From Tautonia rosea (GTDB taxonomy: Bacteria; Planctomycetota; Planctomycetia; Isosphaerales; Isosphaeraceae), in contig NZ_JABBYO010000008.1 in assembly GCF_012958305.1 (NCBI RefSeq), positions 126,001-190,000 of the forward strand: DNA of 64,000 bases, given 5' to 3'. Position numbers and translations under genes: made by a program. Shown piece after piece: positions 17,320 through 26,959 of the stretch. Every line of letters starts with the position of its first letter. Position 1 is the stretch's first letter. A model generated the notes under the pieces. It had not been told where the DNA came from and did no database searches. It worked only from the letters and a program-made list of their open reading frames with translations.

Positions 17320-19356
17320 ATGCCTCGGGGAGCGACCAGGAGCAGGATCAGAAAGGCCCGGCCGGGCCTGGAGTCGCTGGAGGGCCGCCAGCTCTTGGAC
17401 GGCGGCGGCCTCAGCGTCGGATTTGGGCCGGGAGCCACAGACGCCGGCATGACGCTCAGCCCCGTGGAGCTGCGATCGACCGGCCTCGAGCCCGGCTCGT
17501 CGGAGATCTCGGTCGATCAGAGTGCGTCGGATGGCCCGTCACTCGCCGACGTCGGCGTCACCATGCTGCAGGCCCCGCCGATCGAGGCCCAGCAGACCGC
17601 CGCTCAGAACGGCCTTCCCGATCCCCCCGTCAAAACCTTCCGCTACACCACGCCTCGGGGCGGGAGGGTCGCCATCAACCTGAGCGGACCCGGTACCCTG
17701 GCCGGCACTTCGGTTCGACCCGACGGAGCGCTCGACCTGGTGTTCGATGGCACCGGACCGAACAGCCAGATCTTTGCCCATGCCACCGGCGTTGTCCCGC
17801 TTGCCAGCGTTCGAGACGCCGACGTACCGCTGGAGGCCCAGGCCGGGGCCGGGGCCAATCAACTGGGTCTGGCCGGTCTTCGACCGTTCAACTTGATCGA
17901 AGGCGGCACGATCAATCTCATCGGCGGCGTCCGGCGGCTCGGCATTAACAACGTCGGCCCCAATACCCAGGTCTTCCTCCGAGAGCTTCCCGAGGTCGCC
18001 CTGGAACGCGCCGCCCAGGCCGGTCGCGACACCACCTTCGCCACCGATCAGGCCGGCGGGGTCGAGCTGGTCCTGACCGACGGGAACTTCTTCCCGGTTC
18101 TGACTCCGACCCCGGTCGAGCAAACCGGGCCGCCGCCGGGCATCCGCATTCAGATCGCTGGACGGATCAACGGTGAGCCGCTCGCCCCCTTGCCGCCCGG
18201 GACGAATCCCCAGGACGAGCTGACGATCGGCAATCCTCAAGTTTACGGCTACGACGCGACGGCCGGGCAACTGATCCGCTTCGATGCCACGACCGGTGCC
18301 GTTGTGCAAACAATCGCCGTGCCCAGCCTTGCCCCCTCGGCCGGGGTCAGCACGGCCAAGGTCGACGACCGATTGCTGGTGCTCGTCGGTCAGGCCAATA
18401 CCGTTCGGGCGTTCGAGGCGCTCGACCGGACCTTGCCCGACGGCTCGATCGTGCCGGCCGGAACCTTCGTCGGCCAGTTCACGACCGACAACCTGCCGAC
18501 GATCAACGCCATCGACGGCATCGGCACGACCGACCTCCGTACGGTGCTGGTCGATTCCACCGCTAGCGGAGGGGTTGGCTCGGCCCAGGTCATCGACCTG
18601 GCCGCTAGCCTCGACCCGGCACTCAACCCAGGGGGCATCACCTTGCTGCCTGGGTGGAACACGGTTCCCGCTCCCAATCCCGCGTTGACGTTCTTCACAC
18701 CGACCCGGCAGTTCGGGTTCCTCGGCGGAGCCACCGGAGTCCCCGGCTTCGACCCCCTGGCGGTGCTCGGCCGCGGCTTCTTCGACGAGTTCCAGCCGAC
18801 GACCGAGATTCTCGGCGTGATGGCTCTTAATCCCATCGGGGCTCGGCTCCAGGAAATCGACCGGACCGGGGCCCCTGGCCTGCCCCCTGCTCCTCCGGCC
18901 GGAACCGACGAGGCCCTCGGCAGTGTCGACAGCGCCGTGGCCCGAGTCGTGGGCGTGGTGGACGGGAAAAACGTCGTCAATCTCGTGAGTCGAACCACCC
19001 TGAACCGGATCGGCACGACCGAACTCGACTACCCGACCCTGCTCAGCGGCCTCTCCGAGTCGTTCCGACCCAAATTGGCCGGAACAGCCGTCTTCGACAT
19101 CCAGGGAGACGTCCAGGCGTTCCTCGCCCAGGATGCCCAGGGCCTGGTGCTCAACACCCTCGGCACCTTGCACCTGGTCGGGATCAACCGCGCCCGAGAC
19201 TCGTTCATCGTCGGCTTCCCCCTGAACCACGTCTATCTCGGACCAGGAAGCCGGAACGTCTCGCTCGTGACCCCGGCCCCGAGACCGCCGGGAACCCGGC
19301 CCGATGTGACCGTCATCCCCGGCCTGCAGCCGATCGGCCCGCTGTTCATCCCCTGA
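17320..19356 (+). CDS. Planctomycete-type exoprotein, 678 residues
   Basis: The ATG has AAGGAGG 9 nt upstream. The N-terminus RPGLESLEGRQLLDGGG is the basic 'LExLExRxLL' motif that marks many large secreted planctomycete proteins. The rest is beta-rich and Gly/Pro/Thr-rich with no recognisable enzyme domain: repeated short strands such as GGRVAINLSGPG, GGTINLIGGVRRLGINN, and a stretch at about residues 300-400 (YGYDATAGQLIRFDATTG) that resembles a beta-propeller blade. Probably a cell-surface or secreted structural or binding protein. A strong terminator hairpin follows 36 nt after the stop. Confidence 0.8.
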   Translation: MPRGATRSRIRKARPGLESLEGRQLLDGGGLSVGFGPGATDAGMTLSPVELRSTGLEPGSSEISVDQSASDGPSLADVGVTMLQAPPIEAQQTAAQNGLPDPPVKTFRYTTPRGGRVAINLSGPGTLAGTSVRPDGALDLVFDGTGPNSQIFAHATGVVPLASVRDADVPLEAQAGAGANQLGLAGLRPFNLIEGGTINLIGGVRRLGINNVGPNTQVFLRELPEVALERAAQAGRDTTFATDQAGGVELVLTDGNFFPVLTPTPVEQTGPPPGIRIQIAGRINGEPLAPLPPGTNPQDELTIGNPQVYGYDATAGQLIRFDATTGAVVQTIAVPSLAPSAGVSTAKVDDRLLVLVGQANTVRAFEALDRTLPDGSIVPAGTFVGQFTTDNLPTINAIDGIGTTDLRTVLVDSTASGGVGSAQVIDLAASLDPALNPGGITLLPGWNTVPAPNPALTFFTPTRQFGFLGGATGVPGFDPLAVLGRGFFDEFQPTTEILGVMALNPIGARLQEIDRTGAPGLPPAPPAGTDEALGSVDSAVARVVGVVDGKNVVNLVSRTTLNRIGTTELDYPTLLSGLSESFRPKLAGTAVFDIQGDVQAFLAQDAQGLVLNTLGTLHLVGINRARDSFIVGFPLNHVYLGPGSRNVSLVTPAPRPPGTRPDVTVIPGLQPIGPLFIP

Positions 19357-19845
19357 TCGACGCCTGACCGCAGCCAGCCCGTGGAATTCCGCAAGCCCGC
19401 TCCCCTCTCGGTCCACCGATGAGGGAGAGCGGGCTTGTGTCGTACGGTCTTCCGTGTGATCGGGAATTCGAGGGCCAGCCTTCTGGCAACCCAAGCCCAA
19501 TTCTCTCCCGAACCGGACCAGATTTCCCCCGCGCTCTAACCCAATCCTGTCCGGATTTCTCGGTCGAAAAAATTGACCAGGAGCCAAGTTAGGGGATAAA
19601 CTGGTCCAGACACTCATGACATTTTCACCGATGGTTCTCGATTTGCACCGTGCCTTGTCGACGTCCAAGGACCTCCCCCAGTCCTCTCGACCGTTCGGTT
19701 CCCAAGGGATCCCCGCATGATCCTTCACCCGTTGCCAACGACCGGCATCGGCGTCTGGTCGGAATCGAGTTCGAGGTCGAAGCCTGCCCCACCGTCGAGT
19801 CGTTGCTCCCCTTGATCTCAGATTCGCCACCTTGATTGACTTCTT
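19357..19845. other. Intergenic region of 489 nt
   Basis: Holds a terminator hairpin at its start and a somewhat AT-richer stretch at about 19500-19630. I see no gene with a ribosome site. Confidence 0.45.
19392..19436 (+). terminator. Rho-independent-like terminator
   Basis: An almost perfect inverted repeat (CAAGCCCGCTCCCCTC and its complement with one inserted base) around a 13-nt loop, followed by TGTGTCG. It sits just after the exoprotein stop. Confidence 0.7.
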
Positions 19846-20790
19846 ATGACTGACGCGCTCCATCGCCTCATCACCTTTCGGCAATACCGCAAACGAGCCC
19901 TGGCCCTCTGCCTGGCGCCCGTGGCGCTGGTCTTCGTGGCCCGCTGGATGATCGCGGCACCACTGGACGCCGCCGGATCGTTCGCGAGCCTCTCGGAGGA
20001 ACCGGCCGATCGGGTCGCGGTCCCTCTGGACCCGAGCGAACAACCAGAGCCGCTCGACGAAAGCTCCACGTCCTGGCCCCTCGACGCGCTGGAAGGCCCC
20101 AGAGCCAAGCAGCTCCTCAACCGCGCCCTGGCCGATCTGGTCACCCGGCTCGAAACCCTCAGCGGGTACGAGGCAACCATCTGGCGCCACGAACGCGTCA
20201 ACGGCCGATGGCTCATGGAGCAGACCCTCCAGTTGAAAGTCCGCCACGAGCCCGTCTCGGTTTACATGAAGGACATCGGCCGCCCCAAAGGTTGCGAAAT
20301 CATCTACGTCGATGGCCTGCGCAACGGCAAGCTTATCACGCACACCGGGGGGGGCTTGCTCGGCATGTTCCTGCCGCCGATCGAGGTCGAGCCGCACTCG
20401 AGCCTGGCGATGTCGCAGAGCCGGTTCCCGATCACCGAGGCCGGCGTCCTTCCCGTCGCCCGGATGCTCTTGAGCCACGTGCAACGCGCCCTGCACGATC
20501 TCGACGCCTCAGTCACGCTCGACCGGATCACCGACGACGAGGGCCAGCCCCTCTACCGATCGCTCCATCACTACGCCTCCGCCTCGCCCGATCGCCCCTT
20601 CGCTCGCTTCGAGGTCCACTACGATCCCGAAACCCTCCTGCCTCGTGCCTACTCCTTTCACGACTGGCCCGACGCTCCCGGCGCAGAGCCCGTCCTGGGT
20701 GGCCGCTACGTCATCGAGACGTTCGACCCGAGCATCGTCCTGAGCGACGAGGACTTCGACCCGACGAACCCCGGCTACAACTTCCGCTGA
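19846..20790 (+). CDS. DUF1571 family protein
   Basis: 314 residues with one N-terminal hydrophobic segment (ALCLAPVALVFVARWMIAA, about 22-40) acting as signal or anchor. The DUF1571 domain covers about residues 90-310: LETLSGYEATIWRHERVNG, a QLKVRHEPVSVYMKD block, GCEIIYVDGLRNGKLI, and a C-terminal YDPETLLPRAYSFHDWP with DEDFDPTNPGYNF. Length and order fit the family, which is largely restricted to planctomycetes and related bacteria; the fold resembles lipoprotein-carrier-like outer envelope proteins, but the function is unknown. No clear ribosome site. Confidence 0.85.
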   Translation: MTDALHRLITFRQYRKRALALCLAPVALVFVARWMIAAPLDAAGSFASLSEEPADRVAVPLDPSEQPEPLDESSTSWPLDALEGPRAKQLLNRALADLVTRLETLSGYEATIWRHERVNGRWLMEQTLQLKVRHEPVSVYMKDIGRPKGCEIIYVDGLRNGKLITHTGGGLLGMFLPPIEVEPHSSLAMSQSRFPITEAGVLPVARMLLSHVQRALHDLDASVTLDRITDDEGQPLYRSLHHYASASPDRPFARFEVHYDPETLLPRAYSFHDWPDAPGAEPVLGGRYVIETFDPSIVLSDEDFDPTNPGYNFR

Positions 20791-20978
20791 TCACCTCCGC
20801 AATCGCAGCGCCCCCCCTCGCTCCGTCCTCGGACCCGCCCTTCCCCTCGCAGGCGCTCCAGGCCCGTCACCTTGACACTGGCCAGGGCAGATCGACAAGA
20901 TCAAAGACCCTCTCCCAAGACGAGCGCTCTTTGTGAAGCTCCGATCGACGCCCCCAAAGGCCCCGCCCGAGCGAGTCG

Positions 20979-23405
20979 ATGACGATGCGCCCCATGATCC
21001 GAACACTCCTCCGCCCTTCCGCGGCCATGACCTCGATCCTTGCCGCTCTCTTGATGGTCTCGCCGTCCTCGGCTCAGATCAAGAACGAGAAATACACTCA
21101 GGAAGACAAATTCCGACAGCTTGAGGAAGTGCTCCCCACGCCCAACGAGGCCCGCACTGCCTCCGGGGCGCCGGGCAAGGGCTACTGGCAGCAGCGGGCC
21201 GATCACGTCATCGACGTCGAACTCGACGACGAGAACCGCCGGATCATCGGCCGAGAGACGATCACCTACACCAACGCCTCCCCCGACACCCTCAAGTATG
21301 TCTGGCTCCAGCTCGATCCGAACATCTTCCGCCCCGACGCCGACGCCGTGACCACCGAAACCGCCCCCGGCTTCGGCGATCGCGTCTCGTTCAATGCGCT
21401 CAAGGGCATCCTCGCGCGTCAGACCTTTGATGGTGGTGTCACGATCGAATCGGTCGAGGCCTCCTCGGGCGAGGCGCTCGACTACACCATCAACAAGACA
21501 ATGATGCGCATCGATCTGCCGAACCCCCTGCGCACCGGTGAGCAGTTCGTCTTCTCGATCGCCTGGAACTACGCCATCAACGATTCGAGTGTCATCGGCG
21601 GCCGAACCGGCTACGAGTACTTCGAGGAAGACGGCAACTGCATCTACGAGATCGCCCAGTGGTTCCCCCGCATGGCCGCCTACACCGACGTCAACGGCTG
21701 GCAGCACAAGCAGTATCTCGGCCGCGGCGAATTCACCCTCGAATTCGGCGACTACCTCGTGCGGATCACCGTGCCCGACGACCACGTCGTCTCCTCGACC
21801 GGCGTGCTCGTCAATCCTGAAGACGTGCTCAAGCCCGAATGGATCGAGCGCCTCAAGGAAGCCGAAACCGCCGAGAAACCCGTCTTCATCGTCACCCCCG
21901 AGGAAGCGAAGGCAAACGAGAAGTCCAAGCCCAGCGGCAAGAAGACCTGGATCTTCCGCGCCGAGAACGTCCGCGACTTCGCCTTCGCCTCCTCCCGCAA
22001 GTTCATCTGGGACGCTCAGGGGCACGATGTCGGTGGCAACAAGGTCATGGCCATGAGCTTCTACCCGAACGAGGGGGAACCGCTCTGGAGCCAGTACTCG
22101 ACCGCCTCGATCATCCACACCCTGAACGTCTACTCACGCTACACGTTCGATTATCCGTACCCGATCGCCCAGTCGGTCAACGGGCCGGTCGGCGGCATGG
22201 AATATCCGATGATCTGCTTCAACGGCCCGAGGCCCGAGAAGGACGGCACCTATTCCGACCGCACCAAGTACGCGTTGATCTCGGTCATCATCCACGAAGT
22301 CGGGCATAACTACTTCCCGATGATCGTCAACAGCGACGAGCGCCAGTGGACCTGGATGGACGAAGGAATCAACACCTTCTTGCAGTATCTTTCCGAACAG
22401 GAGTGGGAAGAGAACTACCCCTCTCGCCGAGGCGAGCCGCAGGACATCGTCTCCTACATGCGCAGCACCCAGCAGGTGCCGATCATGACCAACAGCGAGA
22501 CGATCCTCCAGTTCGGCCCCAACGCCTACGCCAAGCCGGCCACGGCGCTCAACATCCTCCGCGAGAGCATCCTCGGCCGCGACCTGTTCGACTACGCCTT
22601 CAAGGAGTACGCCCAGCGCTGGAAGTTCAAGCGGCCGATGCCCGCCGACCTCTTCCGCACGATGGAAGACGCCACCGGCACCGACCTCGACTGGTTCTTC
22701 CACGGCTGGTTCTACACCACCGATCACGTCGACCTGTCGCTCGACAACCTTACCCTCTACACCATCGACACCGGCGATCCCGAGGTCCGCAAGGCCCTCG
22801 CCCGCAAGGCCCGAGAGGAGGCCCCCACCACCCTCTCCCAGGCCCGCAACAAGGAGCTGCCCAAGTTCGTCGACGAGAAGCCTGAGCTGAAGGACTTCTA
22901 CAACGAGTACGACGACCTCGCCGTCACCAAGGATGAAAAGGAGGCCTTCGAGCGCTTCCTCGCCAGCCTCACCGACGAGGAAAAAGAGCTGCTCGCCACC
23001 AAGGCCCACTTCTCGATCGTCGAGCTCTCCAACGTCGGCGGCCTGGTCATGCCCGTCATCCTCGAACTGACCTTCGAGGACGACTCGACCGAGGAGGTCC
23101 GCATCCCCGCCGAGATCTGGCGACGCAACGCCGAGCGCGTGACCAAGCTCCTCATCACCGAGAAGCCGGTCGTCTCGATCACCCTCGACCCCTACCTCGA
23201 AACCGCCGACATCGACCTCGAAAACAACCACTGGCCCCGCCGCCCCACCCCCTCCCGCTTCCAGCTCTTCAAGTCCCAGGGTCGCGGCTCCGGCGAGAAC
23301 CCCATGCAGAAGGCCCGCAAGGCCGAGCAGAAGAAGGACGCGTCGGACGGCGAGACGTCCGAGGAAAAGCCCTCCGAGGACCGCGAAGCTCCCGACGGCG
23401 AGTGA
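20979..23405 (+). CDS. M1-family (gluzincin) metallopeptidase
   Basis: 808 residues. A signal peptide (residues about 5-32, ending SSAQ) is followed by an N-terminal beta domain with DHVIDVELDDENRRIIG and YTNASPDTLKYVWLQLD, typical of aminopeptidase N relatives. The zinc site HEVGH is at residues 439-443 with the third ligand Glu462 in WTWMDEGIN, giving HExxH-x18-E; the exopeptidase GGMEYP motif is also present (residue about 405). The C-terminus is a charged Lys/Glu-rich tail of about 45 residues. Zinc peptidases of this class trim peptides; here it is exported. ATG starts at 20979 and 20985 are both possible. Confidence 0.92.
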   Translation: MTMRPMIRTLLRPSAAMTSILAALLMVSPSSAQIKNEKYTQEDKFRQLEEVLPTPNEARTASGAPGKGYWQQRADHVIDVELDDENRRIIGRETITYTNASPDTLKYVWLQLDPNIFRPDADAVTTETAPGFGDRVSFNALKGILARQTFDGGVTIESVEASSGEALDYTINKTMMRIDLPNPLRTGEQFVFSIAWNYAINDSSVIGGRTGYEYFEEDGNCIYEIAQWFPRMAAYTDVNGWQHKQYLGRGEFTLEFGDYLVRITVPDDHVVSSTGVLVNPEDVLKPEWIERLKEAETAEKPVFIVTPEEAKANEKSKPSGKKTWIFRAENVRDFAFASSRKFIWDAQGHDVGGNKVMAMSFYPNEGEPLWSQYSTASIIHTLNVYSRYTFDYPYPIAQSVNGPVGGMEYPMICFNGPRPEKDGTYSDRTKYALISVIIHEVGHNYFPMIVNSDERQWTWMDEGINTFLQYLSEQEWEENYPSRRGEPQDIVSYMRSTQQVPIMTNSETILQFGPNAYAKPATALNILRESILGRDLFDYAFKEYAQRWKFKRPMPADLFRTMEDATGTDLDWFFHGWFYTTDHVDLSLDNLTLYTIDTGDPEVRKALARKAREEAPTTLSQARNKELPKFVDEKPELKDFYNEYDDLAVTKDEKEAFERFLASLTDEEKELLATKAHFSIVELSNVGGLVMPVILELTFEDDSTEEVRIPAEIWRRNAERVTKLLITEKPVVSITLDPYLETADIDLENNHWPRRPTPSRFQLFKSQGRGSGENPMQKARKAEQKKDASDGETSEEKPSEDREAPDGE

Positions 23406-23484
23406 CCGATCCACCCGGGGAGTCGGCCCGAGCCGGCCTCGTGTCCTACACTCCTCTGGGCAAACCTCCAGGGAGGATGTCGAG

Positions 23485-24750
23485 ATGGCGAGACGCATCG
23501 GGTTCGGGCTGCTCGTCGGGATCACGGCGGCCGTCTTCATCGCCCGGGAGTCACCCGGCGTCGCCGGACGACCTCGGCCGGATCAGGACAACCTCGGCAT
23601 CCCCGGCGGTCGCCCCGAGGATGCCAGCCGGGCGACGAACGACCCGCACGAGTTTGCCTGGCGGCTGTTCTTCGCCCTCAACCGCCAGGCCGAGCTCGGC
23701 ACTGCCGGCGTGCCCGACCCCGACCGGCCGACCATCCGGGACTACGACCCCGACCGGCCGGTCACCTGGGAGACCTGGGCCCTGGCCAGCGGCGGCCGGG
23801 CCGGGCCCATCTACGTCCCCCCCAACCGGAGCGAGGTCTTCCTCGATCGCGGCGCGACCCCCGCGGCCTGGGACGACCTGCCCCGGGACGTCCCCCCTTC
23901 CAAAGTCCTCGAGCCCTACCCCGGCAAGGGGCTCGACTTCCTCCTGAAGGTCGCCCGCGCCCCGGGCGCCTTCGACCCCGTTGAGGACGGCGGCGAGGGT
24001 GGCATCGAGGTCCGCATGAACCGCGCCACCTTCGACTACATCCGGGAGAATCAGCTCTACAACATCGAGGGACTGGAGGACGCTTTTCTCAAGGGCAACG
24101 AGCTCCTCTTCCCCCGGGCCTCCCAGGAGATCAAGGCCCGCTGGGTCCGCATCGAGGAGGCCGACAAACCCCGCTATCACTGGCGGACCATCACCAACGA
24201 CGACGGCGAGCGGCAACTCTGGGGTCTCAGCTCCCTGCACATCATCACCCGAGACCTGCCCAACTGGTTCTGGTGCGACTTCGAGCACGTCGACTTCGAG
24301 CGCTTCGCCGAGCAGTACTCCCAGGACCCGACCACCCGGGGAGACGCCCCCCCCGCCGGGCGGGACGGCATCCGCAGGGAGACGATCGGCTCGAAGTGGG
24401 AGCACATGAGGCTTCGGGGCACGCAAACTGCCTTCGTCGACGCCCAGGGCCGGCCGACAATCCTGGCCAACTCGCAGATCGAGCACGGGTTCCAGCAGAA
24501 GTCCTCCTGCATGACCTGCCACGCCCGGGCCACCGTCGGCCTGCGGTCGGCCCGCCCCGGCCTCCCGCGCTGGCAGGCCCACACCCTGCCCCTGGATCTG
24601 GCGATCCGCCCCGTGCTCGACGAGGCCGTCGGCGCCCCAGACCCCGACTGGTTCGTCGACGACTACAACGAGCCGATCTTCCTGCAGACCCACTTCCTCT
24701 GGTCCCTCCCGTTCCGGGCGTTGAGCACCGAGGTTCGCCCGCCGGAGTGA
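23485..24750 (+). CDS. Exported protein with one c-type haem motif
   Basis: 421 residues; GGGAGG lies 8 nt before the ATG. The N-terminus has an anchor or signal segment (RIGFGLLVGITAAVFIA). The protein then runs through a domain rich in Trp, Asp and Pro (HEFAWRLFFALNRQAELG, VTWETWALASGG) to a single haem c site, SSCMTCHARATVG, at about residue 347. Nearby GFQQKSSC and EPIFLQTHFLW close the domain. I recognise related uncharacterised proteins with one CxxCH but no named family. The following gene is 39 nt downstream on the same strand and is probably co-transcribed. Confidence 0.75.
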   Translation: MARRIGFGLLVGITAAVFIARESPGVAGRPRPDQDNLGIPGGRPEDASRATNDPHEFAWRLFFALNRQAELGTAGVPDPDRPTIRDYDPDRPVTWETWALASGGRAGPIYVPPNRSEVFLDRGATPAAWDDLPRDVPPSKVLEPYPGKGLDFLLKVARAPGAFDPVEDGGEGGIEVRMNRATFDYIRENQLYNIEGLEDAFLKGNELLFPRASQEIKARWVRIEEADKPRYHWRTITNDDGERQLWGLSSLHIITRDLPNWFWCDFEHVDFERFAEQYSQDPTTRGDAPPAGRDGIRRETIGSKWEHMRLRGTQTAFVDAQGRPTILANSQIEHGFQQKSSCMTCHARATVGLRSARPGLPRWQAHTLPLDLAIRPVLDEAVGAPDPDWFVDDYNEPIFLQTHFLWSLPFRALSTEVRPPE

Positions 24751-24789
24751 CCTCTCTGGCCTTGATCCCCCAATCCCGGGAGCCCTCCC

Positions 24790-25644
24790 ATGCGCCATCG
24801 AACCGCGACCGTCGCAATCTCCTCCGGGATCCTGGCCGCCGCCCTCGTCGCCTCCGCGGGGATGCGACGCCAGGGCGACGACCTGGAGCAGGCCGAAGCC
24901 CTCGCCTCCCTGCTGCAATCCCGGGCAATCGACCTGACCCACACCTTCGACGATCAGACCATCTACTGGCCGAAGGACAAGCATTTCTGCCACGAGCGGA
25001 CCCAATGGGGAGAAACCGAGGGCGGCACCGGCTGGTACGCCTCGGCGACGTACTCGGCGAGTGAGCACGGCGGCACCCACCTCGACAGCCCGATCCACTT
25101 CGCCGAAGGGCAAGCGACGACCGACCAGATCTCAATCGATCGGCTGATCGGCCCGGCGGTGGTCGTGGATGTCACCGAAGCCTGCCGGGCCGATCGCGAT
25201 TATCAGCTCCAGACCGCAGACCTGATGGCCTGGGAATCCCGCCACGGCCGCATTCCCGACAGGGCGATCGTCCTGGTTCGGACAGGCTTTGGCGCCTTCT
25301 GGCCCGACAAGAACCAGTATCTGGGGACCGACAAGCCCGGCGACGTCGCCAACCTTCACTTCCCCGGCATCGGCCCCGAGGCGGCCCGCTGGCTCGTCGC
25401 CGAGCGCTCCCTCTCGGGCATCGGCCTCGACACGGCGAGCCTCGATCACGGCCCCTCGCAGGATTTCGCCGCCCACCGCATCCTCAACGGCGCCGGCCTG
25501 TTCGGGCTTGAGAACGTTGCCAACCTCGATCAACTTCCCGAGGCCGGTGCCGTGATCCTCGCCTTCCCCATGAAGATCGGCGGCGGCAGCGGCGGCCCGA
25601 CCCGGATCGTGGCCCTTCTGCCTGAACCTCGTGACGGCGACTGA
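24790..25644 (+). CDS. Cyclase-family hydrolase (kynurenine-formamidase-like)
   Basis: 284 residues. A signal segment (residues 5-25) precedes AIDLTHTFDDQTIYWP and the metal site HGGTHLDSPIHF (His93 onward), the signature of the cyclase family (PF04199) that includes bacterial formamidases. DRAIVLVRTGF, FPGIGPEAARWL and the final GIGLDTASLDHGPSQDF complete the core. Family members hydrolyse amide or cyclic bonds using metal; the substrate here is unknown. Exported location is unusual for a kynurenine formamidase, so another substrate is likely. GGGAG is 7 nt before the ATG. Confidence 0.85.
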   Translation: MRHRTATVAISSGILAAALVASAGMRRQGDDLEQAEALASLLQSRAIDLTHTFDDQTIYWPKDKHFCHERTQWGETEGGTGWYASATYSASEHGGTHLDSPIHFAEGQATTDQISIDRLIGPAVVVDVTEACRADRDYQLQTADLMAWESRHGRIPDRAIVLVRTGFGAFWPDKNQYLGTDKPGDVANLHFPGIGPEAARWLVAERSLSGIGLDTASLDHGPSQDFAAHRILNGAGLFGLENVANLDQLPEAGAVILAFPMKIGGGSGGPTRIVALLPEPRDGD

Positions 25645-25827
25645 CGACCGCTGTCAGCCCCGTCGTGTCCGCTCTGCGCATCTTCCCCGGCGGCGTCGGC
25701 CTGGTGGAGGTCGGCACCCAGCGGACCCGACAGGGCTGATCGTTACTCCCAGGCTCAACGACGGCCCCGACCTTCCGAACGCTTCCCCGAACCGCTAGAA
25801 TTCCCACGGAAGGAAAGGGGCCGTTTG

Positions 25828-26202
25828 ATGAGCGAAACACTCACCCTTGAAATCCCGGACGAGTTGGCCCGGCGAGCCCGCGCCCTGGCCGCGGCGACGC
25901 ACCGTCGCTTCGAAGACGCCGTGGTCGATTGGCTCCGCCGCGCAGTCGAGGAGCCCGACGTCGAGGCCCTCCCCGACGACGCCCTGCTCGCCCTCTGCGA
26001 CCTGATGCTCGATTCGGCCGACCAGGACGAACTCAGCGCCCTGCTCGCCCGCCATCGCGAAGGCCCGATCCCCGAGCCCGACCGCCAGCGCCTCGACACC
26101 TTGATGGATTCCTACCGCGGCGGGCTCCTCCTGAAGGCCCGCGCCTGGAAGGAAGCGGTTTCCCGAGGGCTCCGACCGCCGCCGACCGCTAATGGCTCGT
26201 GA
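25828..26202 (+). CDS. Small antitoxin-like or CopG-like protein
   Basis: 124 residues. The N-terminal 45 residues (LTLEIPDELARRARALAAAT, then FEDAVVDWLRRA) have the strand-helix-helix layout of a ribbon-helix-helix domain, as found in antitoxins. The rest is an acidic helical region and a basic C-terminus. No toxin gene is next to it, so pairing is unproven. AAGGAAAGGGG lies just upstream of the ATG at 25828. It is the last high-GC gene before the AT-richer island. Confidence 0.6.
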   Translation: MSETLTLEIPDELARRARALAAATHRRFEDAVVDWLRRAVEEPDVEALPDDALLALCDLMLDSADQDELSALLARHREGPIPEPDRQRLDTLMDSYRGGLLLKARAWKEAVSRGLRPPPTANGS

Positions 26203-26260
26203 GCCCAGTAGAACCCGCTATGCAGACCTCCCCCAGTGGAATCGGTCTGGTCGGAGGTTC

Positions 26261-26279
26261 GCACAGCGGCCCCTACAGG
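26261..26279 (+). repeat. Left copy of 19-bp direct repeat bounding the AT-rich island
   Basis: GCACAGCGGCCCCTACAGG occurs here and again at 28648-28666 in the same orientation. Weaker similarity extends about 70 bp to the left of both copies (GAGCCC-GTAG and G-GGACCTC blocks). Confidence 0.75.
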
Positions 26280-26437
26280 ATTAGCGAAGACGACCACTTC
26301 ACACAGAACCTTTGAACGTGCAATACTTCATTGTGAAACGAAATGTTTTCCGATGAAGTGATCATCTGAGAAATTGAATCTTTTGTGATTTTGCAAGCCT
26401 ATTTCGAAATGTGAGCCGAATTGATCGTGCTCAACAA

Positions 26438-26869
26438 TCAATCGATAAAAAACACTCCCGTGTCGGTTGCCTTCGGAATAAATGGGCCAACTGAGGCATT
26501 GTAACCTTCCACATACAGTTCATATTCATCTCCTAGTGGATCATGCTGCGTTGCCAGGCGTGCGAAAGGACCAGTAGTCAGCGTATCTCAGGTTCCCTTC
26601 TTCGCAGGAGCCGGATCTTTAGTAACCATCACACTCATCGAATCGGTAACCTGTAGTGAATCTTTATGACGCACTAATACTTCAACTGAATCAATACTTG
26701 AAGCTGGCCATGAAGCATTTCCTGCGACATGCAACCTCGTGTCGGGTGCTACTGTCTGACCATCTCCACTAAATATGGTAATATTGACAGTTTGGGCAAA
26801 TCCAAGCTGTTGGGTAACGACGGTGACGAACGTCACGGCAATGGTCACTACGGATCGAGCGCGTGGCAT
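26438..26869 (-). pseudogene. Secreted beta-domain protein interrupted by an in-frame TGA
   Basis: The ATG at 26869 has GGAGG 8 nt upstream and begins a signal peptide ending LGFAQ. The frame reads NITIFSGDGQTVAPDTRLHV, a likely immunoglobulin-like beta domain, until TGA at 26588-26590 (codon 94). In the same frame 49 further sense codons follow, DTLTTGPFARLA to the plausible end YVEGYNASVGPF...FFID and a stop. Coding-like sequence on both sides points to one gene of about 143 residues with a nonsense codon, or to readthrough. There is no nearby Cys and no hairpin as in the 16-17 kb genes. It follows the DUF1559 gene in the island's minus-strand cluster. Confidence 0.6.
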
Positions 26870-26959
26870 CAGCGTTGCCTCCGAAAATAGGCCCACAATG
26901 AACGCAGAAAAGCGACCTGCTTCACTCACGTTCATCGTTGCAGGCGGAGTCAGGGGGCA

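Noticed and set aside
17539-20496. A very long open frame on the minus strand opposite the exoprotein and DUF1571 genes
   Set aside because: High-GC genes often leave the opposite strand open; its sequence is Gly/Arg/Glu-rich with no domain, and it spans two good plus-strand genes with ribosome sites and a terminator between.
22134-23540. A long minus-strand frame opposite the metallopeptidase
   Set aside because: Low-complexity Val/Gly/Glu-rich translation typical of a shadow frame; the plus strand has a complete M1 peptidase.
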